64,000 nucleotides of DNA, from positions 13,336-77,335 of the forward strand of contig JBKBOJ010000002.1 of the NCBI GenBank assembly GCA_046294815.1, given 5' to 3'. Source of the DNA: Pelomonas sp046294815 (GTDB lineage: Bacteria > Pseudomonadota > Gammaproteobacteria > Burkholderiales > Burkholderiaceae_C). Under the pieces are notes generated by a model that worked only from the letters and a program-made list of their open reading frames with translations, had not been told where the DNA came from and made no database searches. This document shows positions 44,501 through 52,544 of the stretch, one piece after another; the first letter of the stretch is position 1, and each line of letters starts with the position of its first letter. The translations under genes and the position numbers were made by a program.

Positions 44501-45631
44501 CTGCCCAGCCAGATCGGGCTGCGCAGCCAGGCACTGAAGGTGTTCGGCCGCCAGCTCGGCCGCGTGGCGGCCGTGGTGGTGCGCGACGGCAGCCACTGGC
44601 GGCTGAACGTGGACGCCGAACAACTGACGGGCCGCATCGAGCTCAAGGGCGTCCGCGGCGGCCAGGTGGACGCCGTGCAGGCGCGGCTGCTGCGGCTGTC
44701 GCTGCCGCGCGCCGAGGCCGAGACGGTCAGCGAACTGATAGACCCGGCCAAGGCCGCAGACAACAGCACCCAGCTGCCGTCGCTGGACATCGAGGTGGAG
44801 GACTTCGAGCTGGCGGCCAAGCGCCTGGGCCGCCTGGTGGTACTGGCGCAGGCGCCGGCCGCCGCACGCGACTGGAAGCTGGAGAAGCTGCAGCTCAGCT
44901 CGCCCGACGCGACGCTGAACGCCAGCGGACGCTGGGGCGAGGCCGTCTCGGGCCGGCGCCGCACGCAGCTGGACTGGACGCTGGACGTCGCCGACGCCGG
45001 CCGCCTGCTGGAGCGCTTGGGGCAGGGCCAGAAGGATTCTCCCGTGCTGCGCGGCGGAAAGGGCCAGCTCAGCGGCCAGATCGGCTGGGACGGCTCGCCG
45101 CTGGCGCCGCACTACCCCAGCATGGCCGGCGCGCTCAACATCCGGCTGGACACTGGCACCTTCCTGAAGGCCGAGCCCGGCGTCGGCCGGCTGCTGGGCG
45201 TGCTGAGCCTGCAGTCGCTGCCGCGCCGGCTGCTGCTGGACTTCCGCGACGTGTTCGCCGAGGGCTTCACCTTCGACGGCGTGACCGGCGACGTGAAGAT
45301 CGCCGCGGGCGTGGCGCACAGCGACAACATCCGCATCCGCGGCCTGCAGGCCACCGTGCTGGTGGCGGGCAGCGCCGATCTGGCCGCCGAGACGCAGTCG
45401 CTGCGCGTGGTGGTGGTGCCCGAGGTGTCGGCCGGCGGCGCCTCGCTGGCCTATGCCGCGGTCAACCCGGCCATTGCGCTGGGCGCCTTCCTGGCCCAGC
45501 TCATCCTGAGCCGGCCGGTGGCCGCGGCCAATACGCGCGAGTTCCACATCACCGGCCGCTGGGACGACCCCAAGGTCGAGAAGGTGGACAAGCTCGAGGC
45601 GCCCGCACCGCACGCGGCCAGCGCGCCCTGA
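41522..45631 (+). CDS. yhdP: YhdP-family AsmA-like envelope protein
   Basis: A 1369-residue protein of the YhdP/TIGR02099 group. It starts at GTG 41522, with a basic N-terminus and one membrane helix (about residues 22-48). A very long periplasmic beta-rich region ends in the AsmA-like C-terminal domain (GDVKIAAGVAHSDNIRIRG, then LVVVPEVSAGGAS-type sequence). YhdP and its relatives form lipid-transport bridges between inner and outer membrane. A Pro/Gly/Ala-rich segment near residues 636-657 coincides with a repeat also seen in glnE. Only 52 bp separate it from the divergent glnE. Confidence 0.93.
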   Translation: MSDFFSAALHHCTRAARWPLRLCWLSLRWALLALALLWALGVAAWSVLHWGILPHANDWRPWLEKEAAKALGVELRIGSIAVESGGWMPRMELGDVQVLDPSGRPALRLPHVVAVLSAQSLVVLQPRFSQLLVDRPELVIRRDAQGRIYIAGMDLDAASATAAGATDAALDWLFSQPELAILGGRVRWVDEQRADARPLELADLNFVMRNGLRRHLLRLDATPPANWGQRFSLRGQFTQRLLKRPGEFQHWSGQLYAELPRADLRQLRRHVDLPFQLSEGDGAVRAWADIRDGQPSGATLDLALRAVRLKLLEGAPELDLDHIQGRLDLARTKDRLSLQARQLGFVSGDGVVWPRSDWGVSLQLGKHDELLGGEVNAQRLDFALMAQIAQRLPLGERAHQLLAELAPQGVLTELDGRWQGALDAPRSYRVKAQLDGLALAAKPGEDGHLGRPGLRGASLTLDASESGGSARLQVQDGEVELPGLFEDPRLPITRLSTQLQWRLPAAQGRTPGQVEVKLRDLQLHTPDLSGEFDALWRRPAGATTPGFLDLSGRAQRMDATRVARYIPLSLPATRSYLSRALLAGEARGISVRLKGELAEFPFDGQRTNGQFRVGLQARGVTLAYVPHSDAAEPAKGRPDAAQPARGGAPATPGPGGSLNWPVLEGVDAELVFERAGMQIRNGRARVGGYELAGVNGGIADMHHARVLALSGTGRGGGPELLGFVRQSPLDEWLGRALSSASAQGPVGLKLGLTIPLDDTAQTTLKGQLQLGGVDLRLRPDLPPLGGVRGRIDFDHRSLQLVGVTARLLGGDAGLEGGTQPNGGLRFAVQGQATADGLRQATELGAVARLAQAASGQAAYRFQLAVGKEGQTELSVASSLQGLALDLPAPARKEAETALPLRLLIAPMGTDRDELRLEVGAGGTPLLQAQVQRDLSGASSQVLRAALAVHDKLPALPASGVLLQANVASLDLDAWQQRLAALASGGTDGAAESLLPSQIGLRSQALKVFGRQLGRVAAVVVRDGSHWRLNVDAEQLTGRIELKGVRGGQVDAVQARLLRLSLPRAEAETVSELIDPAKAADNSTQLPSLDIEVEDFELAAKRLGRLVVLAQAPAAARDWKLEKLQLSSPDATLNASGRWGEAVSGRRRTQLDWTLDVADAGRLLERLGQGQKDSPVLRGGKGQLSGQIGWDGSPLAPHYPSMAGALNIRLDTGTFLKAEPGVGRLLGVLSLQSLPRRLLLDFRDVFAEGFTFDGVTGDVKIAAGVAHSDNIRIRGLQATVLVAGSADLAAETQSLRVVVVPEVSAGGASLAYAAVNPAIALGAFLAQLILSRPVAAANTREFHITGRWDDPKVEKVDKLEAPAPHAASAP
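43426..43450. repeat. Repeat-like segment inside yhdP
   Basis: Shares the ordered blocks GGGCCGC, GACGCGG and AGCCC with the complement of 40256-40282 in glnE, and is followed by a G7 run, like the C6G7 of glnE. It encodes part of a Pro/Ala/Gly-rich linker between beta-rich segments. Confidence 0.45.
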
Positions 45632-45634
45632 GCG

Positions 45635-46456
45635 CTACAGCGGCTGCAGCTGCAGGCGCAGCCCCGTGTAGCCGCGCACCTCAGCCAGCGCGGCCTTCAG
45701 TTCCGGCTGGGCGAGGAACAGCGAGTCGAAGCTGCCATCGGCCGCCGCCAGTGCCAGGCCGCGCGCCAGCCGCTCGGCCAATGCCGGCCGGCTGCGCGTG
45801 ACGAAAAAGTACAGCGGCTGCCGGTACTGCAGCGCCAGGCCCGGCAGCTCGGCGAAGCCGTCGTCGGCAAACCGCACCAGCTCGCCGGTCAACTCGTCGC
45901 GGGTGCGCGGCATGAAGTCGAAGCGGCGGGCCTTGAGCATGCGGAACAGCAGCTCGAGCTTGGGCGCCGTCTCGACGCGAAAGCCGTTGGCGCGCAGGAT
46001 CTGCGCATCGCTCCAGTAGGTGCCCGCGCCGGCCCGCCAGGCACGCAGCGCATCCAGCGTGCGCACCTGGCGCAGCGCCGGCACATCGGCGGCGCGCACG
46101 AGCAGGAAGCGCAACTCATTCGTGCCCTTGAGCAGGTTGAAGCGCACCGGCAGCGCCTGGGCCTCGCGCTCCGGCGTGCTGGTGCTCCACAGCAGATCCA
46201 GTTGGCCGTCGTGCAGCATCTGGCGCAGCCGCTCGCGCGGCAGCCCCGGCGCGGCATGGACCAACTCCGGCAGCGCCTCGCCGTCGGCGGTCCTGGCCAG
46301 CGCCAGCCTGAGCAGCTCGACAAAGAAGCGGCCATGCGCGCTGTAGGCATCGGGATGCGGCAGGCGCAGCACCTGAGGCGCGCCGCAGGCCGGCGACAGC
46401 GCGGCGGCCAGCGGCAGGCTCAACAACCGGCGTCTGGGCAAGAAAGGGGTGGACAT
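45635..46456 (-). CDS. Solute-binding-like periplasmic protein
   Basis: A 273-residue exported protein with an N-terminal basic stretch and hydrophobic signal (RRRLLSLPLAAALSPACGAP). The body has the periplasmic binding protein type 2 pattern (LPHPDAYSAHGRFFVELLRLAL, then QLDLLWSTSTPEREAQALPV and LKARRFDFMPRT) as in transporter substrate-binding domains of the SBP_bac_3 group. No ABC permease or ATPase adjoins, so a sensory or orphan role is possible. It converges on yhdP with a 3-bp gap. Confidence 0.8.
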   Translation of the reverse strand: MSTPFLPRRRLLSLPLAAALSPACGAPQVLRLPHPDAYSAHGRFFVELLRLALARTADGEALPELVHAAPGLPRERLRQMLHDGQLDLLWSTSTPEREAQALPVRFNLLKGTNELRFLLVRAADVPALRQVRTLDALRAWRAGAGTYWSDAQILRANGFRVETAPKLELLFRMLKARRFDFMPRTRDELTGELVRFADDGFAELPGLALQYRQPLYFFVTRSRPALAERLARGLALAAADGSFDSLFLAQPELKAALAEVRGYTGLRLQLQPL

Positions 46457-46482
46457 GACCTGCCGATTCTCGGGCCTGCGCG

Positions 46483-46514
46483 GCGCGCTCCCGACCCAAA
46501 GCCCGACAGGCTCC
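46483..46514. repeat. 32-base dispersed repeat, inverted copy
   Basis: Reading the + strand from GCGCGCTCCCGACC to CCCGACAGGCTCC, this is the exact reverse complement of 16402-16433. It sits between the divergent solute-binding-like and Nit genes, ending 12 bp before the Nit start codon. Confidence 0.8.
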
Positions 46515-46526
46515 TAACATGTCGGC

Positions 46527-47378
46527 ATGAAGATCGCCGCCTGCCAAATGGTCTCCGGCCCCGACTTGGCCGCCAACCTCGCTGCCGCGCGCCGGCTGCT
46601 CGAAGCCGCCGCCGCCCAGGGCGCCCGGCTCGCCGCGCTGCCGGAGTATTTCTGCCTGATGGGCCAACACGACAGCGACAAGCTCGCCGTCGCCGAGGAC
46701 TTGGGCCAGGGTCCCATCCAGGCCATGCTCGCGCAGGCCGCGCGCGAACTGGGGCTGTGGGTCATCGCCGGCACGCTGCCGATGAAATCGACGACGGCCC
46801 GCGCCCGCGTCGATTCGCCCTCCACGGGAGCAGGCGCCGGCGCTGCCGAACAGCCCGAGCGCGTGCGCAACACCACGCTGGTGTTCTCGCCGGCGGGCGC
46901 GGTTGTCGCGCGCTACGACAAGATCCACCTGTTCGCCTATGACAACGGCCGCGAGAGCTACGACGAGGCGCGCGTGCTGGAGGCCGGCAGCCAGCCCACG
47001 GCCTTTGACGCCGACGGCCTGCGCACCGGCCTGTCGGTCTGCTATGACCTGCGCTTCCCCGAGCTGTTCCGCCGCTACGCCCCCTGCGACCTGATCGCCG
47101 TGCCGGCCGCCTTCACCTACACGACCGGCGAGAAGCACTGGGAGCTGCTGCTGCGTGCCCGCGCGGTGGAGAACCAGTGCTACGTCATCGCGCCGGCCCA
47201 GGGCGGCCACCACGAGAACGGCCGCCGCACCTGGGGCCACAGCATGATCGTGGACCCCTGGGGCGAGGTGCTGGCCCAGCTGCCCGAGGGCGAGGGCGTG
47301 GTGTGCGCCGAGCTCGACCTGCAGCGCCTGGCCCAGGTGCGCCAGCAACTGCCGGCGCTGCAGCACCGCAAGTTGTGA
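46527..47378 (+). CDS. Nit-type amidohydrolase (carbon-nitrogen hydrolase)
   Basis: A 283-residue nitrilase-superfamily enzyme with the Glu40 (LAALPEYF), Lys132 (RYDKIHLF) and Cys172 (LSVCYDLRFPELFR) triad. Sequence around CYDLRFPELFRRYA fits the Nit1 group, which repairs deaminated glutathione. A stretch at about residues 87-110 (after LPMKS) seems longer than usual. In many betaproteobacteria this gene directly follows yhdP; here a convergent gene and a dispersed repeat lie between. The ribosome-binding site is weak, and the repeat ends just before the start. Confidence 0.93.
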   Translation: MKIAACQMVSGPDLAANLAAARRLLEAAAAQGARLAALPEYFCLMGQHDSDKLAVAEDLGQGPIQAMLAQAARELGLWVIAGTLPMKSTTARARVDSPSTGAGAGAAEQPERVRNTTLVFSPAGAVVARYDKIHLFAYDNGRESYDEARVLEAGSQPTAFDADGLRTGLSVCYDLRFPELFRRYAPCDLIAVPAAFTYTTGEKHWELLLRARAVENQCYVIAPAQGGHHENGRRTWGHSMIVDPWGEVLAQLPEGEGVVCAELDLQRLAQVRQQLPALQHRKL

Positions 47379-47379
47379 G

Positions 47380-47934
47380 CTAGGGACGCAGCGCCACCAG
47401 GTCGCGCAGCAAGAGCACGATGTTGGCGCGCACCGCACGCTCGTTGGCGATGCGCACGCGCTCGGGCGGTGACAGGATGGCATCGCCCAGGCCGGCTTCT
47501 TCCTGGTTGTAGATGCGGCGCTGGTAGACCACGCGGCCGCTGGCCTTGTCGGTCAGCGTGTACAGCACGGCCACGCCGACGGTGACGCCCAGCGGTGGCA
47601 CGGTGGGCTGCTCCAGCAGCACCAGATGGGCCTGCAGTTCGAAGCGCGGCGCCGGCTCGGGCGCCGTCGGGCGCATGCCCACGGCACGCAGCGACTCCTC
47701 CAGCGCATGCTGCAGCACGCCCGCGCTGACCAGCGATCCCCACCAGCGGCCGGTCTCGGCGCCGCCCTGCACGGGCGCCACGGCCACCTGGGCGCGCAGC
47801 GCGTCGGGCAGCCAGCTGCGCAGCTGCAAGGCGTCCTCGGGCGTCACCACCATGGGCAGCGGCCGGCTGGGCGTGCCACAGCCGGCCAGACTCAGGGCCA
47901 GCAGCGCGGTGCAGAACGGGGCGAGACGGGACAT
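47380..47934 (-). CDS. Lipoprotein of unknown function
   Basis: A 184-residue protein with a signal peptide ending in lipobox LSLAGC (Cys19), so it is probably lipid-anchored. The body (SWLPDALRAQVAVAPVQGGAE, then LVLLEQPTVPPLGVTVGVAVLYTLTDKASG in parts, then RRIYNQEEAG) has the layout of small outer-membrane-associated lipoproteins of unknown role. The C-terminal helix is ANERAVRANIVLLLRDLVAL. It converges on the Nit gene with a 1-bp gap and lies about 100 bp after the histidine kinase on the same strand. Confidence 0.78.
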   Translation of the reverse strand: MSRLAPFCTALLALSLAGCGTPSRPLPMVVTPEDALQLRSWLPDALRAQVAVAPVQGGAETGRWWGSLVSAGVLQHALEESLRAVGMRPTAPEPAPRFELQAHLVLLEQPTVPPLGVTVGVAVLYTLTDKASGRVVYQRRIYNQEEAGLGDAILSPPERVRIANERAVRANIVLLLRDLVALRP

Positions 47935-48033
47935 GGGGCCACCATGCTAGGCGCCAGGCGCGCCGGGCGGCCACCACAATAACGGCGCTTGCGCCGGCCT
48001 TTTCAGGCCGCCGACGCGGCCGGCCGTGCCTGC

Positions 48034-49422
48034 TCAGCCTGCAGGCGGTGCGGGCGGAGGTGGCAGGCTGATGCGCGCGCGCAGCCCCGGGCCGTCATGC
48101 GCGTCCAGCAGCTCCAGCCGGCCGCCATGGCGGGCCGCGATGTCGGCCGCGATGGCCAGCCCCAGGCCGCTGCCGGTGCCGCCTGCCTTGTCGCCACGGC
48201 GAAAACGCTGCAGCGCAGCGGGCCGCTCGGCCGGCGGGATGCCGGGGCCGTTGTCCTCCACCTCCAGCCAGGGGCCGGCGGCCGAGCTGCCGCAGCGCAC
48301 CGTGATGCGCGCGCCCGCGCCGGCGTAGCTGACCGCGTTGTGGATGAGGTTCTCCAGCGCCTCGCGCAGCAGGAAGCCTTGGCCCAGCGCGGGCGCCTCG
48401 GCCAGCTCGAAGCCCAGGTCCACGCCGCTGGGCAGCGTGCGGTGGGCCCAGTCCTGGCCGCTCTCGATGGCGATGTCGCGCAGGTCGATGCGCTGGCCCA
48501 TGTCCACGCTGCGATCCTCGGCCCGCGCCAGCGACAGCAGCTGCTGGGCCAGCCGCGCACTGCGCATGACGCGCTGGCGCAGGCGCTGCAGCAGCGGGTC
48601 CATGCGCGGGTCATGCGGCTCCAGCAGCGCCAGCTCGATCTCGGTGTGCAGCGAGGTCAGCGGCGTGCGCAGCTGGTGCGCGGCATCGGCCAGGAACTCG
48701 CGCTGCGCCTCGGCGGCACGCGAGAGCCGCTCGAACAACCGGTTGAACGCCGCCTGCAGCGGCACCAGCTCGCGCGGCAGCCGCGCCGTCAGCGGCGTCA
48801 GGCGGTGCAGGTCGCGGCGCTCCAGCTCGCTGCTCAGCCCGGTCAGCGGCGCCAGGCCCTGGCGGATGGCCCACCAACCCGCCAGCGCCAGCAGCACCGC
48901 CAGTGTGATGCCGCTCAGCACCATGAAGGTGGCGATCTCGTGCTGCAGCGCATCGCGCTTATGCAGCGTCTCGGCCACCAGCACCTGACAGGCGCCGCTG
49001 CCGCACTCCGTGCCCAGTTGCACGAGGCGCAGCGCGCGGCCGCGCAGCCTGACGTCGCCATAGTAGGCACGGCCGGCCGGCTGCCGGGGCGGCTGCGGCT
49101 GCAGCTCGGCCAGGCCGGCATCGCCGTGCAAGACCTCGCCACGCGGCCCCTGCACCACGTAGAAGACATCGTCCTGCCGGTCAAAACGCAACGCGCGGTC
49201 CATGGTGGCGCTGATGTCCACGCGCGGCGCGCCGCTGCGCAGGTCGATCTGGCCGGCCAGCGTCAGCGCCGTGTCCTCCAGGCCCTCGTCCAGCCAGTTC
49301 TGCGCGCTGCGCTGCAACTGGCCGTGCAAGGCCATGCCCAGCAGCGGCAGCACGACGAGCAACGGCAGCATCAGCCAGCCGAACAGCCGGCCCTGCAGGC
49401 TGGCGCTGCGGCCATCAGCCAT
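48034..49422 (-). CDS. Sensor histidine kinase (TctE/QseC-like)
   Basis: A 462-residue kinase. Two membrane helices (about residues 11-32 and 165-185) flank a periplasmic domain containing a possible disulfide pair (CGSGAC). A HAMP-like linker, HisKA with His249 (ADAAHQLRTPLTSL) and an ATPase domain (N box LENLIHNAVSYA, G1 EDNGPGIP, G2 GSGLGLAIAADIAARHGG) follow. The start directly abuts the response-regulator stop. TctE-type kinases often sense carboxylates; the signal is not known here. Confidence 0.93.
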   Translation of the reverse strand: MADGRSASLQGRLFGWLMLPLLVVLPLLGMALHGQLQRSAQNWLDEGLEDTALTLAGQIDLRSGAPRVDISATMDRALRFDRQDDVFYVVQGPRGEVLHGDAGLAELQPQPPRQPAGRAYYGDVRLRGRALRLVQLGTECGSGACQVLVAETLHKRDALQHEIATFMVLSGITLAVLLALAGWWAIRQGLAPLTGLSSELERRDLHRLTPLTARLPRELVPLQAAFNRLFERLSRAAEAQREFLADAAHQLRTPLTSLHTEIELALLEPHDPRMDPLLQRLRQRVMRSARLAQQLLSLARAEDRSVDMGQRIDLRDIAIESGQDWAHRTLPSGVDLGFELAEAPALGQGFLLREALENLIHNAVSYAGAGARITVRCGSSAAGPWLEVEDNGPGIPPAERPAALQRFRRGDKAGGTGSGLGLAIAADIAARHGGRLELLDAHDGPGLRARISLPPPPAPPAG

Positions 49423-50100
49423 TCACAGGCCCTGGGGCATTTCTTCGAGCAGGTAGCCCAGCCCTCGCACCGTGCGCAGCTGCACACCGGCCGGCTCGAT
49501 CTTGGCGCGCAGCCGCGACAGGCAGACCTCGATGGCGTTGTCGCTGACGCCTTGGTCCCAGGCATTGCTGGCCATCGCGATGTGCTCCTTGGGCACCACC
49601 TTGCCGGCGCGCGCCATCAGATAACCCAGCACGTCCCATTCGCGGGCGGACAGCGGCAGCGGCTCATCCGCGATGAAGGCACGGCGGGCCTCCTGGTCGA
49701 TGCGCAGCCGCGCCAGCTGGATCTGGTTGCTGGTGCGCGCCTGGCTGCGCCGCACCAGCGCGCGGGCCCGCGCCACCAGCTCGTTCAGTGCGAAGGGCTT
49801 GACGAGGTAGTCGTCCGCGCCGCCCTCCAGGCCGCGCACGCGATCCTCCACGGCGTCGCGCGCCGTCAGCAACAGCACCGGCACGGCCAGGCCTTCGGCG
49901 CGCACGCGGCGCAGCGTCTCGAAGCCGTCGATGCCGGCCAGGCCGATGTCCAGGATGAGCAGGTCGTAGGCGTCCTCGCGCAGCGAGCGTGGCACCGGCT
50001 CGCCGCGGGCGGAGCAGTCCACGACCCAGCCCTGCGAGCGCAAGGCCCGCGCGGTGGTTTCAACGAGTTGTTCGTCGTCTTCGACGAGCAGGATGCGCAT
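49423..50100 (-). CDS. Response regulator, OmpR family (TctD-like)
   Basis: A 225-residue regulator starting at ATG 50100. The receiver has MRILLVEDDEQLVE, the phospho-acceptor Asp in DLLILDIGLAGIDG, and YLVKPFALNEL. The winged-helix domain includes SAREWDVLGYLM and SDNAIEVCLSRLRAKIE, ending RGLGYLLEEM. It lies head-to-head with the heme-sensor gene at 50195, leaving 94 bp for shared control. It is encoded directly before its kinase on the - strand. Confidence 0.94.
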   Translation of the reverse strand: MRILLVEDDEQLVETTARALRSQGWVVDCSARGEPVPRSLREDAYDLLILDIGLAGIDGFETLRRVRAEGLAVPVLLLTARDAVEDRVRGLEGGADDYLVKPFALNELVARARALVRRSQARTSNQIQLARLRIDQEARRAFIADEPLPLSAREWDVLGYLMARAGKVVPKEHIAMASNAWDQGVSDNAIEVCLSRLRAKIEPAGVQLRTVRGLGYLLEEMPQGL

Positions 50101-50194
50101 GGGGCGGCAGTATGGCGCGAGACGGCGCGAGGCGCTGACAGCGGGCTGTCTGCCATGGCGGCGCACTACCATTGCCAACCGGATCGAGATTGCC

Positions 50195-51067
50195 ATGAAA
50201 CTGCTCGCCAAATTCAACCTGGTCTACCTGCTGGTCATGGGCGCGGGCATTGCGCTCAGCGGCCACATCGCGCGCCAGCTGCTGCAGGACAACGCCCAGC
50301 AGGAAGTGCTCGGCAGCGCCCGCATGCTGATGGAGAAGGCGCTGGCCGTGCGCAACTACACCAACACGCAGGTCAAGCCGCTGCTGGCCGCGCAGATGGC
50401 GCACGAGTTCCTGCCGCAGACGGTGCCCAGCTACGCCGCCACCGAGGTGCTGGGCACGCTGCTGGCCAAGCACCCCGAGTTCGCCTACAAGGAGGCGACG
50501 CTGAACCCCACCAACCCGCGCGACCGCGCCACCAGCTGGGAGGCCGACATCGTGAGTCAGTTCAGGAGCGCCGCCGACCTGAAGGAGACCGTCGGCACGC
50601 GCGACACCCCGACCGGTCCGTCGCTGTTCATCGCCCGCCCGCTGCGCATCACCGACCCCGCCTGCCTGACCTGCCACAGCAGCGTCGACGCCGCGCCCGC
50701 CACCATGGTGGCCAAGTACGGCCCGGCCAACGGCTTCGGCTGGAACCTCAACGAGGTCGTCGGCGCACAAATCGTCTCGGTGCCGCTGGGCGTGCCGCTG
50801 CAGCGCGCCGAACAGACCTTCAAGGTCTTCATCAGCTCGCTGGTGGGCGTGTTCGTCGCCGTGGGCATCGTGCTGAACCTGATGGTCTGGCTGCTGGTGG
50901 TGCGCCCGGTCACGCGGCTGTCCGCGCTGGCCGATCGGGTCAGCCAGGGCGACCTGGACGCGCCCGAGTTCCCCGCCTCGGGCCGCGACGAAATCGCCAC
51001 GCTGTCCGCGTCGTTCTCGCGCATGCGCGCCAGCGTCGTGCAGGCCATGAAACTGCTGGACGCGTGA
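50195..51067 (+). CDS. Heme-binding membrane sensor (DUF3365-like) with HAMP domain
   Basis: A 290-residue protein starting at ATG 50195. One membrane helix at the N-terminus (about residues 6-24) and a second at about 213-235 enclose a periplasmic domain with helical ARMLMEKALAVRNYTNTQVKPLL and a c-type heme motif CLTCH (157-161). A HAMP domain (PVTRLSALADRVSQGDLD, then RDEIATLSASFSRMR) ends the protein. This Tll0287/DUF3365-like plan suits heme-based redox or gas sensing. It has no output domain; the Ser/Thr kinase 13 bp downstream could be its partner. Confidence 0.9.
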   Translation: MKLLAKFNLVYLLVMGAGIALSGHIARQLLQDNAQQEVLGSARMLMEKALAVRNYTNTQVKPLLAAQMAHEFLPQTVPSYAATEVLGTLLAKHPEFAYKEATLNPTNPRDRATSWEADIVSQFRSAADLKETVGTRDTPTGPSLFIARPLRITDPACLTCHSSVDAAPATMVAKYGPANGFGWNLNEVVGAQIVSVPLGVPLQRAEQTFKVFISSLVGVFVAVGIVLNLMVWLLVVRPVTRLSALADRVSQGDLDAPEFPASGRDEIATLSASFSRMRASVVQAMKLLDA

Positions 51068-51080
51068 AGCGTGCCGACGC

Positions 51081-52535
51081 ATGAGTGACACCCGCCATCC
51101 ACAGCAGCTCGGCAAATACCGCGTCACCGAAGTGCTTGGCGAGGGCGCGATGGGCGTCGTCTACAAGGGTTTCGACCCCGACATCCAGCGCACCGTCGCG
51201 CTAAAGACCATACGCACCAACCTGACCACCGAGGACGACAGCCCCGGCGCGCCGGCCTCACGCTTTCGCAACGAGGCCCAGGCCGCCGGCCGCCTGGCCC
51301 ACCCGGGCATCGTGGCGGTGTACGACTTCGGCCGCGACCAGCAGGTGGCCTACATCGCGATGGAATACGTCGAGGGCCGCTCGCTGGCGAGCTACCTGAC
51401 CGCCAAGGTGCGCTTCACCGACAGCGACATCGTCGGCATCATGAGCCAGCTGCTGGATGCGCTGGGCCATGCGCACGACAAGGGCGTGTGGCACCGCGAC
51501 GTCAAGCCCGCCAACATCATCATGACCACCGGCGGGCGGCTCAAGGTGGCCGACTTCGGCATCGCCCGCATCGACTCGCAGCACCTCACGCAGACCCGCT
51601 ACATGGTGGGCACGCCCACCCACATGGCGCCCGAGCAATTCCTCGGCAAGACCATGGACCGCCGCGTGGACATCTACGGCGCGGGCGTCGTGCTCTACCA
51701 GCTGCTGACCGGCCATGCGCCCTTCACCGGCACGACCGAGGCGCTGATGTACCAGGTCGTCAACGAGATGCCGCAGCCGCCCTCGGCCGTCGCAGGCGCC
51801 GGGCGGCCCGACTGGTTTGACGCCATCGTGGCCCGTGCACTCGCCAAGCGGCCGGCCGACCGCTTCGCGACGACCTTCGAGTTCAAGCAAGCGCTGCGGG
51901 ACGCCATCGGCCGGCAGGTCGACGAGTCGGCCTGGGAGCAGACGCTGCTGATGGCCGCGCCGCGCCCGGCGCGCTCGCCGCTGACGCCCACGCTGGCGCC
52001 GCCCTCGGTAGCCGGCGCCTCCAGCGGCAGCGCCGCGCCGCCGTCGCACTGGGACAAGGCGCAGCTGAGCCAGGTCGAGACAACGCTGGCCCGGCATATC
52101 GGCCCCCTGGCCAGCGTGCTGGTGCGCCGTGCCGCGCGCGAGTGCAGCGACCTGGGCGCGCTCTGCCTCAAGCTGGCCGAGCAGGTGAGCGATCCGCGCG
52201 CCCGCGACGCCTTGCTGGGCCAGGCCAGCCTGACCAGCGGCGGCAGCGCGGCGCGCACGGCAGGCGGCAGCGCCACCACGCCCACCGGCTCGCTTATCCC
52301 GAGCGCATCGGCTGCGGCTGGCGACAGGCTGCCGGGCGGCCCGCTGAACGAGGCCGTCATTGAGCGGTCCCAGGCCCTGCTGGCCCAGCACGTAGGCCCC
52401 ATCGCCAAGGTGCTCGTCAAGCGCGCGGCCAGCGACACCGACAGCCGCGCGGTGTTCTTCAACCGCCTGGCCGAGTCGGTCGCCGACCTCAAGGGACGCG
52501 AGACGCTGCTGGCCGAGCTGAGCAAGCTGGCCTGA
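51081..52535 (+). CDS. Serine/threonine protein kinase with duplicated C-terminal domain
   Basis: A 484-residue Hanks-type kinase. The kinase domain spans about residues 12-275, with glycine loop LGEGAMGVVYKG, Lys42, catalytic VWHRDVKPANI (Asp140), DFG 158-160 and MAPEQ. There is no transmembrane helix. After a Pro/Ser-rich linker come two related repeats of about 57 residues (327-383 and 427-484). Each reads like QxxLAxHxGPxAxVLVxRAA followed by a helix and a DLxxRExLL-type end; I recall this as DUF8082. The repeats may bind partner proteins. It lies 13 bp after the heme sensor. Confidence 0.94.
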   Translation: MSDTRHPQQLGKYRVTEVLGEGAMGVVYKGFDPDIQRTVALKTIRTNLTTEDDSPGAPASRFRNEAQAAGRLAHPGIVAVYDFGRDQQVAYIAMEYVEGRSLASYLTAKVRFTDSDIVGIMSQLLDALGHAHDKGVWHRDVKPANIIMTTGGRLKVADFGIARIDSQHLTQTRYMVGTPTHMAPEQFLGKTMDRRVDIYGAGVVLYQLLTGHAPFTGTTEALMYQVVNEMPQPPSAVAGAGRPDWFDAIVARALAKRPADRFATTFEFKQALRDAIGRQVDESAWEQTLLMAAPRPARSPLTPTLAPPSVAGASSGSAAPPSHWDKAQLSQVETTLARHIGPLASVLVRRAARECSDLGALCLKLAEQVSDPRARDALLGQASLTSGGSAARTAGGSATTPTGSLIPSASAAAGDRLPGGPLNEAVIERSQALLAQHVGPIAKVLVKRAASDTDSRAVFFNRLAESVADLKGRETLLAELSKLA

Positions 52536-52544
52536 GAGGGCCCC

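Noticed and set aside
41825..45613. A 1262-codon open frame on - opposite yhdP, and similar very long antisense frames (for example 1544-3313 on - and 47989-51084 on +)
   Set aside because: Very high GC with strong third-position bias leaves antisense frames open. These translations are low-complexity (Gln/Arg/Ala/His-rich) and match no family, while the opposite strand holds clear genes.
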